DNA from: an uncultured Chlorobiaceae bacterium
GTDB lineage: Bacteria; Bacteroidota; Chlorobiia; Chlorobiales; Chlorobiaceae
DNA: 64,000 nt
NCBI GenBank assembly: GCA_903824045.1
Contig: CAIJVD010000035.1
Coordinates: 1 to 64,000, forward strand
Direction of reading: 5' to 3'
The notes beneath the pieces were generated by a model. The model was not told the DNA's origin and did no database searches. It worked only from the letters and a program-made list of their open reading frames with translations. Each line of letters opens with the position of its first letter. Within the stretch, counting starts at the first letter, position 1. Positions 1 through 8,693 of the stretch are shown here, in pieces. Made by a program: the position numbers and the translations under genes.

Positions 1-39
1 ATATCACCGGAAGATTCAGTTAACCATTTTACCAAGCAG

Positions 40-735
40 ATGCCAATGTCAGAACGCCCGGTTCATGAGCTTATAAAGGAACTTGAGAGAGTGCTGGTGC
101 AGCTCTCCGACAAGGTTCTGGAGAACTTCTTCAACGCCCTGCTCGCCGTAAAGCAACAGGATGAGCATGGTGCGCGCCGAATCAGGCGTATAGATGACGA
201 GATCGATCTCGAAGAGGTTGATCTCGAAGAGCGCTGTCTTGCATTTCTGGCATTGCAGCAGCCGGTGGCCCGAGATCTGCGCACGATTGTGACCATCATG
301 AAGATCAACGACGACCTTGAGCGCATTGGCGACCTGGCGGTGCACATCATCGACCGTATGCCGGAGATCAGCCCCGAGATGTTTGCATCGTTCGAGTTCG
401 AGAAGATGGGCCTGCATGCCGGCCAGATGGTCAGAATGTCATTGGACGCCTTCATCGAAAAAAACCGGGCACTGGCCGACAGGGTCTGTGCGCTCGATGA
501 AGAGGTCGACATGATGCACCGCACCGTGTTCAAAAAGGTTACGCAGCTGATGAAGAGCCCGGATTCAGAGATTGTCGACCAGCTGATTGCTACGCTCAGC
601 ATCTCGCGCTACATCGAACGCATGGGCGACCATGCCACACGCATTGCGCGCGAGGTCATCTACCTGGTGACAGGAAAGATTGTTCGCCACAAGGGGGATT
701 TCTACGAAAACCTTCTCGAGTCGCTCAAAGAGTGA
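40..735 (+). CDS. phoU: Phosphate signalling/transport regulator PhoU
   Basis: PhoU is a cytoplasmic all-helical protein that restrains phosphate uptake by the Pst transporter and the PhoR kinase. The 231 residues match the usual length and hold the two expected PhoU repeats, each with the acidic metal-cluster motif: DDLERIGD at residues 91-98 and an equivalent YIERMGD near 191-197. ATG at 40 and ATG at 46 are both possible; neither has a strong ribosome binding site. The window starts just upstream, so any pst genes before it cannot be seen. It is followed after about 70 bases by a repeat protein, a CHAD protein and a ParA ATPase on the same strand. CHAD proteins are tied to polyphosphate, so the neighbourhood looks phosphate-related. 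Family assignment is secure. Confidence 0.95.
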   Translation: MPMSERPVHELIKELERVLVQLSDKVLENFFNALLAVKQQDEHGARRIRRIDDEIDLEEVDLEERCLAFLALQQPVARDLRTIVTIMKINDDLERIGDLAVHIIDRMPEISPEMFASFEFEKMGLHAGQMVRMSLDAFIEKNRALADRVCALDEEVDMMHRTVFKKVTQLMKSPDSEIVDQLIATLSISRYIERMGDHATRIAREVIYLVTGKIVRHKGDFYENLLESLKE

Positions 736-806
736 GCAGGCTTCAGGGAGATAATCAACAGCTAATCATGCACCTCACAACCATCATTCAACAGTAGCGC
801 CAAATA

Positions 807-1910
807 ATGCCTGAAAAAACAAAACCCTTGTCGTTCAAAGAGGTTATGGGAGATCTCGATGGCAAAGGGGATATAGATTGTTCCAATAAAAACCTGACTT
901 CACTTGAGGGCTGCCCTGAAATCATCGAAGGCCATTTCAATTGCTCCGGCAACAGATTGAAATCGCTTGAAGGCGGACCTGGAGAGGTTCATGGAGACTA
1001 CGATTGCTCAAACAATCAGCTGAAAGCTCTCGACGCTTCACCGGACCGGATACATGGCGATTTCGACTGCTCGGCAAACCTCCTGAATTCACTCAAAGGT
1101 GGACCAAAAAGAGTGAAAGGCAGCTTTGACTGTTCGTTCAATCACCTGACAACCCTTTCCGGCGCCCCTCACAAAGTAAGCAGCGATTTCATCTGTTCAG
1201 ACAACCGCCTTATCTCTCTCGAAGGATCTCCGCATGAAGTTGTCGATTATGACTGTTCGAATAATCAGCTGACAACACTTGACGGCGGGCCGGAGGAGGT
1301 ACGGGGAGATTTCGAATGCGCGAACAATCATCTGACGACGCTCAGAGGCTCTCCGGCTTTTGTTATCGGAGATTTCTCATGCAGAGGCAATCAATTGACA
1401 TCACTCAAAGGCGGACCGGTAGAGGTATATGGACACTTCGACTGTTCAAACGACAAACTGATTTCATTGAAAGGCGCGCCAAAGGTAGTCGGCGGAGACT
1501 TCTCATGCAGAGGCAACCAGCTGATATCGCTCAAAGGGGCTCCACCAGAGGTTGTGGATTTTGATTGTTCCGGCAATCTGCTTGCAACACTCGAAGGCTG
1601 CCCGGAAAAAGTAGGCGGAGATCTGTCATGCAGGGGCAACAGACTTACATCGATCAAGGGTGCTCCGCAAAAAGTCAAGGGCAGCTTTGACTGCTCGGGA
1701 AACCTCCTGACCTCCCTTAAGGGCTCCCCAAAAAAGGTTAAAGGTCACTTTAACTGCTCAGGAAACCCCCTGACATCGATCGATGGCCCTTTAAAAAAGG
1801 TCGGCGGAAATTTAACTTGTGGAACTGCTTCCGGACTCATCACAGAGAGTAGCGTTCGTGACGCCTGCACCATAAAAGGCGGCTATATTGACGCAAGTGC
1901 ACTGCCTTGA
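807..1910 (+). CDS. Degenerate leucine-rich-like 21-residue repeat protein
   Basis: After a 20-residue N-terminal segment, residues 21 to about 333 are about 15 tandem repeats of 21 residues (two are one residue short). The repeat consensus is roughly G-D-F-D-C-S-x-N-x-L-T-S-L-x-G-x-P-x-x-V-x, with an almost invariant Cys at position 5 and Asn at position 8. The remaining 34 residues are unlike the repeats. This looks like a short leucine-rich-repeat-like solenoid of a type found in phage and environmental bacterial proteins. There is no signal peptide and no membrane segment, so it should be cytoplasmic, probably a binding scaffold. Its partner and job are unknown. It sits between phoU and a CHAD protein with gaps of 71 and 36 bases, which suggests co-transcription. 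Repeat structure is certain, function is not. Confidence 0.85.
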   Translation: MPEKTKPLSFKEVMGDLDGKGDIDCSNKNLTSLEGCPEIIEGHFNCSGNRLKSLEGGPGEVHGDYDCSNNQLKALDASPDRIHGDFDCSANLLNSLKGGPKRVKGSFDCSFNHLTTLSGAPHKVSSDFICSDNRLISLEGSPHEVVDYDCSNNQLTTLDGGPEEVRGDFECANNHLTTLRGSPAFVIGDFSCRGNQLTSLKGGPVEVYGHFDCSNDKLISLKGAPKVVGGDFSCRGNQLISLKGAPPEVVDFDCSGNLLATLEGCPEKVGGDLSCRGNRLTSIKGAPQKVKGSFDCSGNLLTSLKGSPKKVKGHFNCSGNPLTSIDGPLKKVGGNLTCGTASGLITESSVRDACTIKGGYIDASALP

Positions 1911-1946
1911 AGCGCCTGTAAACCTTGCATTTCAAGTCATCTACCT

Positions 1947-3509
1947 ATGGATAGCCGCGAAAAAAACATTTTTTTTCACTCGATCGATCAGAGTGAGTCC
2001 TGGCAGGCATTCGAAAACTCCCTGCCTGCCGGCTGGAAGCTCTCACCCCTCTGCTCACACCGCGAAGAGCGCCTTTTCTACGATACCTTTGAATGGCAGG
2101 CGTTCTCTCAAGGCATGGCAGTTATGCAAAAAAAGGGGCGGCTGCATATTTTCGACCTCAGTACAGGCAATGATCTGTCAGCGATGAGCTATCAGAGAAC
2201 CCCTTCCGCTCTCTTTGCATCAAATTTAGCAGAGTGCAAGACGAAAGCCCTGCTCTCATCCTGCAGTGATATCAGGGCATTCATCCGGCTCTCGGCCTTT
2301 GATGTTGTTGTTCAGACCCACAGGCTCCTCAACGACAACGACAAAACCGTCGGCATTCTCTCCTCCCAAAAATGGCGCATTGCCGGCAAAGGCCACAACC
2401 GAAGTGCTCTTCAGGTGATTGCGCTGAAGCCACTTCGGGGGTATGAACGCGAGATCGAAGGGTTCGAAAAGTCACTCTCAGGCCACGATGCACTCAAAAA
2501 GGCAATGGAGTTCAGGGAACTCTTTCTCCTGCTGATGGGCTCATCCGGACTGAACGTCGAGGGCTATTCCTCTAAAATCAGGCTTCAGCTTGACCGGGAT
2601 GCATCCATTCACGAGAGCGCCCGGAAACTGCTCCGCGTCACCCTTGCCGTCATGCGCCAAAACGAAAACGGCATCATCAAGAATATCGATACGGAGTTTC
2701 TGCACGATTACCGTGTCGCCATCCGCAGGACACGCTCCATTCTCAAACAGCTCAAGGGTGTGTTCGATCCGGCGGAAACCGCGCACTTTCTCAATGAGTT
2801 CAGCTCGCTTGCCAAACGCACCAACGCACTGAGGGATACGGATGTCTATCTCCTCAATCGGACACTCTACCCCGCCTGGCTCCCCCCGCTCCTGCAGCCC
2901 GACCTGAAACCACTCTTCAGCGACATCGAGGCCACACGAAAAAAACTGCACAAACAGTGCTGCCGCCACCTCAATTCCGCCGACCACCGCGCATTTTTCG
3001 ACAAATGGGAGCGGTGGATCACGCACACAGGAGTTCCTGACAAAGTGGACGCCCCAAACGCCGCCACCCCTACCGTTACATTTGCGGCCTCAGCTATCAA
3101 AAGGTCGTGGAAAAAAGTCGTCCGCAACGGCCGACAGATCAGCAGGGAAGCGACGGACAGCGAGCTGCACAGCCTTCGTATAGACTGCAAGAAACTTCGC
3201 TATCTGCTCGAATTCTTCTCGTCGATTTTTCCCCGAAAAACAATAGGGCCAGCGATCGGGCATCTGAAAGAGCTGCAAGAGAATCTCGGGAGTTTCGTAG
3301 ATTACGCTGTACAGCTTGAGTTTCTCGAGCGGCGGCTCGTTTCAATGCCAGCAACAGCCGGTGTTGTCGCCGGGGCTGCAGCTACAGGGGGACTGATAGC
3401 AATCCTTCATGGAAAAAAGGAGAAGGCCCGCCGGAAATTCCATGAGACCTTCAGAGTGTTCGACAACGACGAAAGCGCCGCACTCTTTCATGAACTCTCA
3501 ACCCCTTGA
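1947..3509 (+). CDS. CHAD domain protein with a degenerate CYTH-like N-terminus
   Basis: CHAD domains are conserved helical domains rich in His, Arg and Lys that bind polyphosphate and, in several bacteria, sit on polyphosphate granules. Here the CHAD part starts near residue 221 and has the typical first block LHDYRVAIRRTR (252-263) and second block LHSLRIDCKKLRYL (about 409). Residues 1-200 contain FYDT (44-47) followed by a pattern resembling the CYTH tunnel fold that usually precedes CHAD, but the CYTH hallmark E-x-E-x-K is missing, so this half is probably degenerate or divergent. A small hydrophobic Gly/Ala-rich stretch near residue 470 could be a loop or weak membrane contact. The ParA gene starts 6 bases after its stop, strong evidence for translational linkage. 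Function beyond polyphosphate association is inference. Confidence 0.85.
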   Translation: MDSREKNIFFHSIDQSESWQAFENSLPAGWKLSPLCSHREERLFYDTFEWQAFSQGMAVMQKKGRLHIFDLSTGNDLSAMSYQRTPSALFASNLAECKTKALLSSCSDIRAFIRLSAFDVVVQTHRLLNDNDKTVGILSSQKWRIAGKGHNRSALQVIALKPLRGYEREIEGFEKSLSGHDALKKAMEFRELFLLLMGSSGLNVEGYSSKIRLQLDRDASIHESARKLLRVTLAVMRQNENGIIKNIDTEFLHDYRVAIRRTRSILKQLKGVFDPAETAHFLNEFSSLAKRTNALRDTDVYLLNRTLYPAWLPPLLQPDLKPLFSDIEATRKKLHKQCCRHLNSADHRAFFDKWERWITHTGVPDKVDAPNAATPTVTFAASAIKRSWKKVVRNGRQISREATDSELHSLRIDCKKLRYLLEFFSSIFPRKTIGPAIGHLKELQENLGSFVDYAVQLEFLERRLVSMPATAGVVAGAAATGGLIAILHGKKEKARRKFHETFRVFDNDESAALFHELSTP

Positions 3510-3515
3510 AGCAGG

Positions 3516-4262
3516 ATGAAAACAATTGCGCTCTACAGTATCAAGGGCGGAGTCGGCAAAACGGCTGCGGCGGTAAACCTCTCCTATCTCTCATCCCTCA
3601 GCTCCTCTCCGACACTGATCTGTGACCTTGACCCGCAGGGTGCCAGTTCATTCTATTTCAGAATCACCGCCTCAAGAAAGTATAACAGTGACAAGTTTCT
3701 CAAAGGAAGCAAAAAAATCTACAGCAATATCAAGGCCACCGATTTCGAGGGTCTTGACCTGCTGCCATCCGACTTCTCCTACAGAAACCTCGACATTGAG
3801 CTCGCTGAGGCAAAAAAGCCACAGAAGCGTCTGAAAAAGAACATCGAGGAGCTCAGCGACGAATACCGCACACTCTTTTTCGACTGCCCGCCGAATCTGA
3901 CACTGCTCTCAGAAAGCGTCTTTGCTGCCTCGGATATGATTCTGGTGCCCATGATCCCGACCACGCTCAGCATTCGCACCTACACCCAGCTGACCGAGTT
4001 CTTCGATGCCAACGGCCTCGACAGCTCCAAAATCCGGGCATTTTTCACTATGGTTGAAAAAAGAAAGAAGATGCATCGCGATATCATTGACGAGTACCGC
4101 GACTCGCCCGCATTTCTCTCCCAGACGATTCCCTACAACTCCGAGGTTGAGAAGATGGGTATCTACCGCGCCCCGCTTAATGCCGTCCTTCCTGCCGCCC
4201 CCGCATCAAAAGCATACCGCGCCTTGTGGGAGGAACTCCAGTCAATCCTCAATGAAGCCTGA
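3516..4262 (+). CDS. ParA/Soj-family ATPase
   Basis: A 248-residue ParA-type ATPase. It has the deviant Walker A motif KGGVGKT at residues 10-16 with the signature lysine K10, the switch/A-prime motif DLDPQGASS near residue 36, and a Walker B-like FFDCPP near residue 115. These ATPases bind DNA or membranes cooperatively and move or space a cargo (plasmid, chromosome origin, carboxysome, chemoreceptors). No ParB-like gene is next to it; instead the gene directly upstream, 6 bases away, encodes a CHAD protein. It is therefore probably not the chromosomal ParA and may be a cargo-positioning orphan ParA. The cargo is inferred only from neighbourhood. Downstream, 248 bases separate it from ilvN. 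Confidence 0.88.
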   Translation: MKTIALYSIKGGVGKTAAAVNLSYLSSLSSSPTLICDLDPQGASSFYFRITASRKYNSDKFLKGSKKIYSNIKATDFEGLDLLPSDFSYRNLDIELAEAKKPQKRLKKNIEELSDEYRTLFFDCPPNLTLLSESVFAASDMILVPMIPTTLSIRTYTQLTEFFDANGLDSSKIRAFFTMVEKRKKMHRDIIDEYRDSPAFLSQTIPYNSEVEKMGIYRAPLNAVLPAAPASKAYRALWEELQSILNEA

Positions 4263-4510
4263 AGGCAGTTCCGGAGATTGAGTACGCCACTTCCAAGGCG
4301 GAAATATCGGTGTGTTCAGGAAAAACCGTATATTGGCGCTCAAATTCCAGAATGAACTGGCAGGTTTTTTTTACCTTGACAAGAGAGGGCTGCATGAGTC
4401 CTCAACGCACGTCTCCCCCGCCTGAGCCGGAAAGAGAAGCCGGTCGCGGGCCCATGCGTGTGCCACAGCATTGACAAATGCCCTGCGGGGCATCATAAAC
4501 ACTCGACAAT
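4263..4510 (+). promoter_or_regulatory. Leader region before ilvN with a short GC hairpin
   Basis: This 248-base gap must hold the promoter of the branched-chain amino acid operon if ilvN is its first gene. The clearest element is a perfect 6-base-pair hairpin, ATGCCC at 4478-4483 and GGGCAT at 4488-4493 with a TGCG loop, ending 17 bases before the ilvN start. A 26-codon open frame (4393-4473) precedes it but has no run of Leu, Val or Ile codons, so it does not look like a classic attenuation leader peptide. I see no clear -35/-10 pair and no strong ribosome binding site for ilvN. A regulatory role is a guess. Confidence 0.3.
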
Positions 4511-4987
4511 ATGAAGCATCTCATCTCCGTACTGGTCGAAAACAAGTTCGGCACCCTCAACCGGGTTGCTGCAATGTTCAGCGCCAGAGGGTTCAACCTC
4601 CAGAGCATCTCCATCGGCGAAACCGAGGACAGCGAAGTTTCGCGCATGACCATCGTCACACGGGGGGACGACCAGATCATCAGCCAGGTGCTCAAGCAGC
4701 TCAACCGGCTGGTCGATACCATCAAGGTAACCGACCTCACCAAGCAGCCTCATGTGGAGCGCGAACTGCTTTTGATGACCCTGAAACTCAGCAAGAGCAC
4801 GCAGCACGAGATTTTCGAGCTGATCAATGTTTTTAAAGGAAAAGTCGTGGATATAAAACAAAAATCCATTACTATTGAGGTCATCGGATCTCCAGACAAG
4901 ATCAACACAACTATTGATATCTTCAGGGCCTACGGCATCATGGAACTTGCACGTTCCGGCGCCGTTGCAATTCACCGGGGTGAGTGA
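4511..4987 (+). CDS. ilvN: Acetolactate synthase small (regulatory) subunit
   Basis: IlvN (also called IlvH) is the regulatory subunit of acetohydroxyacid synthase; it binds valine and activates the catalytic subunit in the first common step of valine, leucine and isoleucine synthesis. The 158-residue protein has an N-terminal ACT domain (residues about 4-75, with the typical ENKFGTLNRVAAMF stretch and RGFNLQSI) and the C-terminal dimerisation domain. It is the first gene of an uninterrupted run ilvN-ilvC-leuB-leuA-leuC-leuD-cimA. The catalytic gene ilvB, usually directly upstream, is absent; a ParA gene lies there instead. Identification is firm. Confidence 0.96.
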   Translation: MKHLISVLVENKFGTLNRVAAMFSARGFNLQSISIGETEDSEVSRMTIVTRGDDQIISQVLKQLNRLVDTIKVTDLTKQPHVERELLLMTLKLSKSTQHEIFELINVFKGKVVDIKQKSITIEVIGSPDKINTTIDIFRAYGIMELARSGAVAIHRGE

Positions 4988-5026
4988 CACCATTTTACTG
5001 TATCATCAATCAAAACCATTTCACAG

Positions 5027-6019
5027 ATGAACGTTTATTATGAGCAGGATGCCGATCTTGGTTATCTGCAGGGAAAAAATATCGCCGTGCTCGGCTACGG
5101 CAGCCAGGGTCATGCTCATGCGCTCAACCTCAAGGACAGCGGCCTTAACGTCTGCGTAGGACTGCGCCCCGACAGCTCTTCATGTGCAAAGGCACGCGAA
5201 GCAGGCCTGCCGGTCAACACCATTGCCGATGCGGTACGCTGGGCAGACATCGTGATGGTGCTTCTTCCCGACCAGTACCAGAAAGCGATCTACGAGTCCG
5301 AAATTGCACCGAACCTCCGCCCTGGCAACACGCTTGCCTTTGCGCACGGCTTCAATATTCATTACAAGCAGATCATCCCGGCTGAAACGATCAATGTTAT
5401 CATGATCGCCCCGAAAAGCCCGGGCCACCTCGTTCGCCGCACCTTCACCCAGGGCAACGGCGTCCCCTGCCTGATCGCCGTTCACCAGGACTATACCGGT
5501 GAGGCAAAACAGCAGGCGCTGGCATGGGCCAAGGGTCTTGGCGGCACAAAGGCCGGCGTTATCGAAACGACCATCAAGAACGAGACCGAAACCGACCTCT
5601 TTGGCGAACAGGCTGTCCTCTGCGGCGGTTCTGCCGAGCTGATCAAGGCCGGGTTCGAGACCCTCGTTGAGGCCGGATACCCTGAAGAGCTTGCCTACTT
5701 CGAGTGCATGCACGAGCTGAAGCTCATCGTCGATCTCTATTATGAAGGCGGCCTCTCAAGAATGAACTACTCCGTCAGCGATACGGCCGAGTACGGCGGC
5801 ATGACGCGCGGACCACGCCTCATCACCCCTGCGGTGAAGGCTGAGATGAAAAAGATCCTTGAAGAGGTTCAGGACGGACGTTTCGCCAAAGAGTTCATCG
5901 ACGAGTGCAGCAGCGGCTACAAAAACCTCAGCAGGCTCCGCACTGAGAACAGCAGCCACTCCATCGAGAAGGTTGGTGCCAAACTCCGCGACATGATGAG
6001 CTGGCTGATCAAAAAATAA
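5027..6019 (+). CDS. ilvC: Ketol-acid reductoisomerase (class I)
   Basis: IlvC converts acetolactate or acetohydroxybutyrate to the dihydroxy acid using Mg2+ and NADPH, the second step of valine and isoleucine synthesis. At 330 residues it is the short class I form. The N-terminal Rossmann domain carries [12 protein letters not shown] (about residues 22-33); the C-terminal knotted helical domain has the acidic Mg-binding residues in the region [16 protein letters not shown] and a [13 protein letters not shown] segment. It follows ilvN by 39 bases and precedes leuB by 16, consistent with one operon. No anomalies seen. Confidence 0.97.
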   Translation: MNVYYEQDADLGYLQGKNIAVLGYGSQGHAHALNLKDSGLNVCVGLRPDSSSCAKAREAGLPVNTIADAVRWADIVMVLLPDQYQKAIYESEIAPNLRPGNTLAFAHGFNIHYKQIIPAETINVIMIAPKSPGHLVRRTFTQGNGVPCLIAVHQDYTGEAKQQALAWAKGLGGTKAGVIETTIKNETETDLFGEQAVLCGGSAELIKAGFETLVEAGYPEELAYFECMHELKLIVDLYYEGGLSRMNYSVSDTAEYGGMTRGPRLITPAVKAEMKKILEEVQDGRFAKEFIDECSSGYKNLSRLRTENSSHSIEKVGAKLRDMMSWLIKK

Positions 6020-6035
6020 TCCACCTCCGAAAAGC

Positions 6036-7094
6036 ATGTACAAGATTGTATCAATACCGGGTGACGGCATAGGCCCGGAAGTAGTTGCAGGGGCTGTCGC
6101 TGTGCTGCGGCAGCTCTCCGCCAAACACGGCTTTGAGATCGTTATTGAGGAGCACCCGTTCGGCGGAGCCTCATACGACCTGCACGGCGAGATGCTCACC
6201 ACGGCTACGCTCGAAGCGTGCCGGAAGTGCGACGCGGTACTGCTTGGAGCGGTCGGCGGCCCGAAATGGGAGAGCCTGCCTCACGAGCACAAGCCGGAAG
6301 CCGCACTGCTCAAAATCCGCAAGGAGCTCGGTCTCTTTGCCAACCTCAGGCCCGCAAAGGTTTACGATGCACTGCTCGACGCATCCTCGCTCAAGCCGGA
6401 TGTGGTTCAGGGCACCGACTTCCTCGTCTTCAGAGAACTGACCGGCGGCATCTATTTCGGCCAGCCGCGAGGGTTCGATGAGAACAAGGGGTGGAACACC
6501 ATGGTCTATGAACGCCATGAAGTTGAGCGCATTGCCCGACTGGCCTTCGAAGCTGCACGCAAGCGCAAGGGTGAGGTCATCTCCATCGACAAGGCCAACG
6601 TCCTTGAGGTTTCACAGTTCTGGAGAAATGTGGTCCACACCGTTCACGCCGACTACCCTGACGTGAAGTTGAGCGATATGTATGTAGACAATGCCGCGAT
6701 GCAGATCGTGCGCAACCCGAAACAGTTTGACGTCATTGTGACGGGCAACCTTTTCGGAGATATTCTGAGCGACATCGCCGGTATGATCACCGGAAGTCTC
6801 GGCATGCTCCCCTCGGCAAGCATCGGCACAAAGCATGCGCTCTACGAACCGATACACGGCAGTGCGCCGGACATCGCCGGTCAGAACAAGGCCAATCCGA
6901 TCGCCACGATCGCCTCGGCTGCCATGATGTTCGAGCACAGCTTCAAAAAACCGGAAATTGCCTCCGAAATCTACCGTGCCATCGAGGCTGCGCTTGCAGC
7001 CGGACTGCGCACAGCAGATATCGCTGCTCCCGGAGACCCCGTGGTGTCAACAACAGAGATGACGGATGCAATTGTCCGCCATCTTGGCGCCTGA
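6036..7094 (+). CDS. leuB: 3-isopropylmalate dehydrogenase
   Basis: LeuB oxidises and decarboxylates 3-isopropylmalate to 4-methyl-2-oxopentanoate with NAD+, the third leucine-specific step. The same enzyme type can act on beta-methylmalate in the citramalate route to isoleucine. The 352 residues carry GDGIGPEV near the N-terminus, DKANVLE in the middle and the C-terminal nucleotide-binding signature EPIHGSAPDIAG, which is the LeuB rather than isocitrate dehydrogenase version. It lies 16 bases after ilvC and 24 before leuA. Assignment is secure. Confidence 0.97.
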   Translation: MYKIVSIPGDGIGPEVVAGAVAVLRQLSAKHGFEIVIEEHPFGGASYDLHGEMLTTATLEACRKCDAVLLGAVGGPKWESLPHEHKPEAALLKIRKELGLFANLRPAKVYDALLDASSLKPDVVQGTDFLVFRELTGGIYFGQPRGFDENKGWNTMVYERHEVERIARLAFEAARKRKGEVISIDKANVLEVSQFWRNVVHTVHADYPDVKLSDMYVDNAAMQIVRNPKQFDVIVTGNLFGDILSDIAGMITGSLGMLPSASIGTKHALYEPIHGSAPDIAGQNKANPIATIASAAMMFEHSFKKPEIASEIYRAIEAALAAGLRTADIAAPGDPVVSTTEMTDAIVRHLGA

Positions 7095-7118
7095 ACAGCC
7101 TAAAGGTGGAGCGAGCCG

Positions 7119-8687
7119 GTGAAAGAGAGAGTCCTGGTATTTGATACAACATTACGCGACGGGGAGCAGTCCCCGGGCGCGTCTCTCAATGTTCAGGAGA
7201 AGGTTGAGATCGCCCGCCAGCTCGAAAAACTCGGCGTTGACATCATCGAAGCAGGCTTCCCCGCCTCTTCACCCCTCCAGCTCGAAGCCGTTCAGCGCAT
7301 AAGCCGAGAGTCGAGCAAGGTTGTTGCCGCACTTGCACGGGCGGTTGAAAAAGACATCACCGCCGCATGGAAGGCGCTGCAGGAGGCTGCAAAGCCCAGG
7401 ATACACACCTTCATCGGCACCTCAGACATCCACATTTCAGGCAAGTTCTCCAGCGACCGCTACGGCCGCACCCTTCAGGAAAAACGCAGCACCGTTCTGC
7501 GTATGGCGGTTGACGCCGTCGCCTTTGCCAAAACTTTTACCGGCGATATAGAGTTTTCAGCTGAAGATGCCGGAAGAACCGATCCGGGTTACCTCAGGGA
7601 GATCATCGAAGCCGTTATTGCCGCAGGTGCGACAACAGTCAACATCCCCGATACTACCGGCTACACCTGGCCTGCAGAGTTCGGAAGGAAGATTGCCGAT
7701 CTGAAAAGCCATGTGCCCAATATCTCGGATGCCGTCATCAGCGTACACTGCCATAACGACCTCGGTCTGGCCGTGGCAAACTCGCTCAGCGCACTTGACT
7801 TTGGGGCCCGGCAGGTAGAGTGTTCCATGAACGGCATAGGAGAGCGGGCCGGAAACGCCTCACTTGAGGAGATCGTCATGGCACTCAAGGTTCGCAGCGA
7901 CCTCCACAATTTTGAAACCGGGATCGTCACCGAGGAGATTTACAATACCAGCCGTATGGTTTCGACCTTTACCGGCATCATCATCCAGCCCAACAAGGCG
8001 ATCGTCGGCGACAACGCATTTTCGCACGAGTCGGGCATACACCAGGACGGCATGCTGAAAAGCCGCGAAACCTACGAGGTCATGACCCCTCAGTCGGTCG
8101 GAGTTCCGCAGACGAGCATTGTGCTCGGGCGCCACTCCGGAAAGCACGGCTTGCAGTCACGCCTCCTTGCTCTCGGCTACTCTCTTGAGGAGAGTGAACT
8201 GGAGGCGCTCTACCGCCGCTTCGTCGAAATTGCCGACAAGAAAAAAGAGGTCTATGATGACGATTTGAGAGGGCTGATGGGCGATGAACTCAAGCGACCC
8301 GGCAGCACCTTTGAACTTGACTATCTGCATATCAACAGTGGCACCGCTTCGATTCCAACGGCGACCATAAGGATTAAGCACCGCGACCAGCTCTATGAGG
8401 AGTCAGCCACTGGCGACGGGCCGGTAGACGCCTGCTTCAGGGCTATCGAACGGGCGCTGGAGATAGAGTCGATGGTCACCTCATACTCGGTTCGCTCGAC
8501 AACCGCCGGACGGCAGGCTCTCGGTGAGGCGCTGGTGAGGATCAGGGACCGCGGAGTCTCCTTCAACGGAAGAGGGGTCTCAACCGATATTATCGAGGCA
8601 AGTGCCAAAGCCTATCTGCAGGCGCTCGGACTTCGCCTCAACCATTTTGAAAGCAACACTACTGAAACCATTGATAACGGGGTGTAA
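7119..8687 (+). CDS. leuA: 2-isopropylmalate synthase
   Basis: LeuA condenses acetyl-CoA with 2-oxoisovalerate, the committed and normally leucine-inhibited step. The 522-residue protein starts FDTTLRDGEQSPG (metal and substrate-binding HMGL-like TIM barrel), has the SVHCHNDLGLAVAN metal-binding His pair near residue 208, GIGERAGN, and a complete C-terminal regulatory domain from about residue 390, so it should be feedback-controlled. The start is GTG at 7119, supported by GGTGGAG eight bases upstream; no ATG start is nearby. A second paralogue, cimA, closes the operon. Assignment is secure and distinguished from cimA by its GEQSPGAS motif. Confidence 0.96.
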   Translation: MKERVLVFDTTLRDGEQSPGASLNVQEKVEIARQLEKLGVDIIEAGFPASSPLQLEAVQRISRESSKVVAALARAVEKDITAAWKALQEAAKPRIHTFIGTSDIHISGKFSSDRYGRTLQEKRSTVLRMAVDAVAFAKTFTGDIEFSAEDAGRTDPGYLREIIEAVIAAGATTVNIPDTTGYTWPAEFGRKIADLKSHVPNISDAVISVHCHNDLGLAVANSLSALDFGARQVECSMNGIGERAGNASLEEIVMALKVRSDLHNFETGIVTEEIYNTSRMVSTFTGIIIQPNKAIVGDNAFSHESGIHQDGMLKSRETYEVMTPQSVGVPQTSIVLGRHSGKHGLQSRLLALGYSLEESELEALYRRFVEIADKKKEVYDDDLRGLMGDELKRPGSTFELDYLHINSGTASIPTATIRIKHRDQLYEESATGDGPVDACFRAIERALEIESMVTSYSVRSTTAGRQALGEALVRIRDRGVSFNGRGVSTDIIEASAKAYLQALGLRLNHFESNTTETIDNGV

Positions 8688-8693
8688 GAAACC

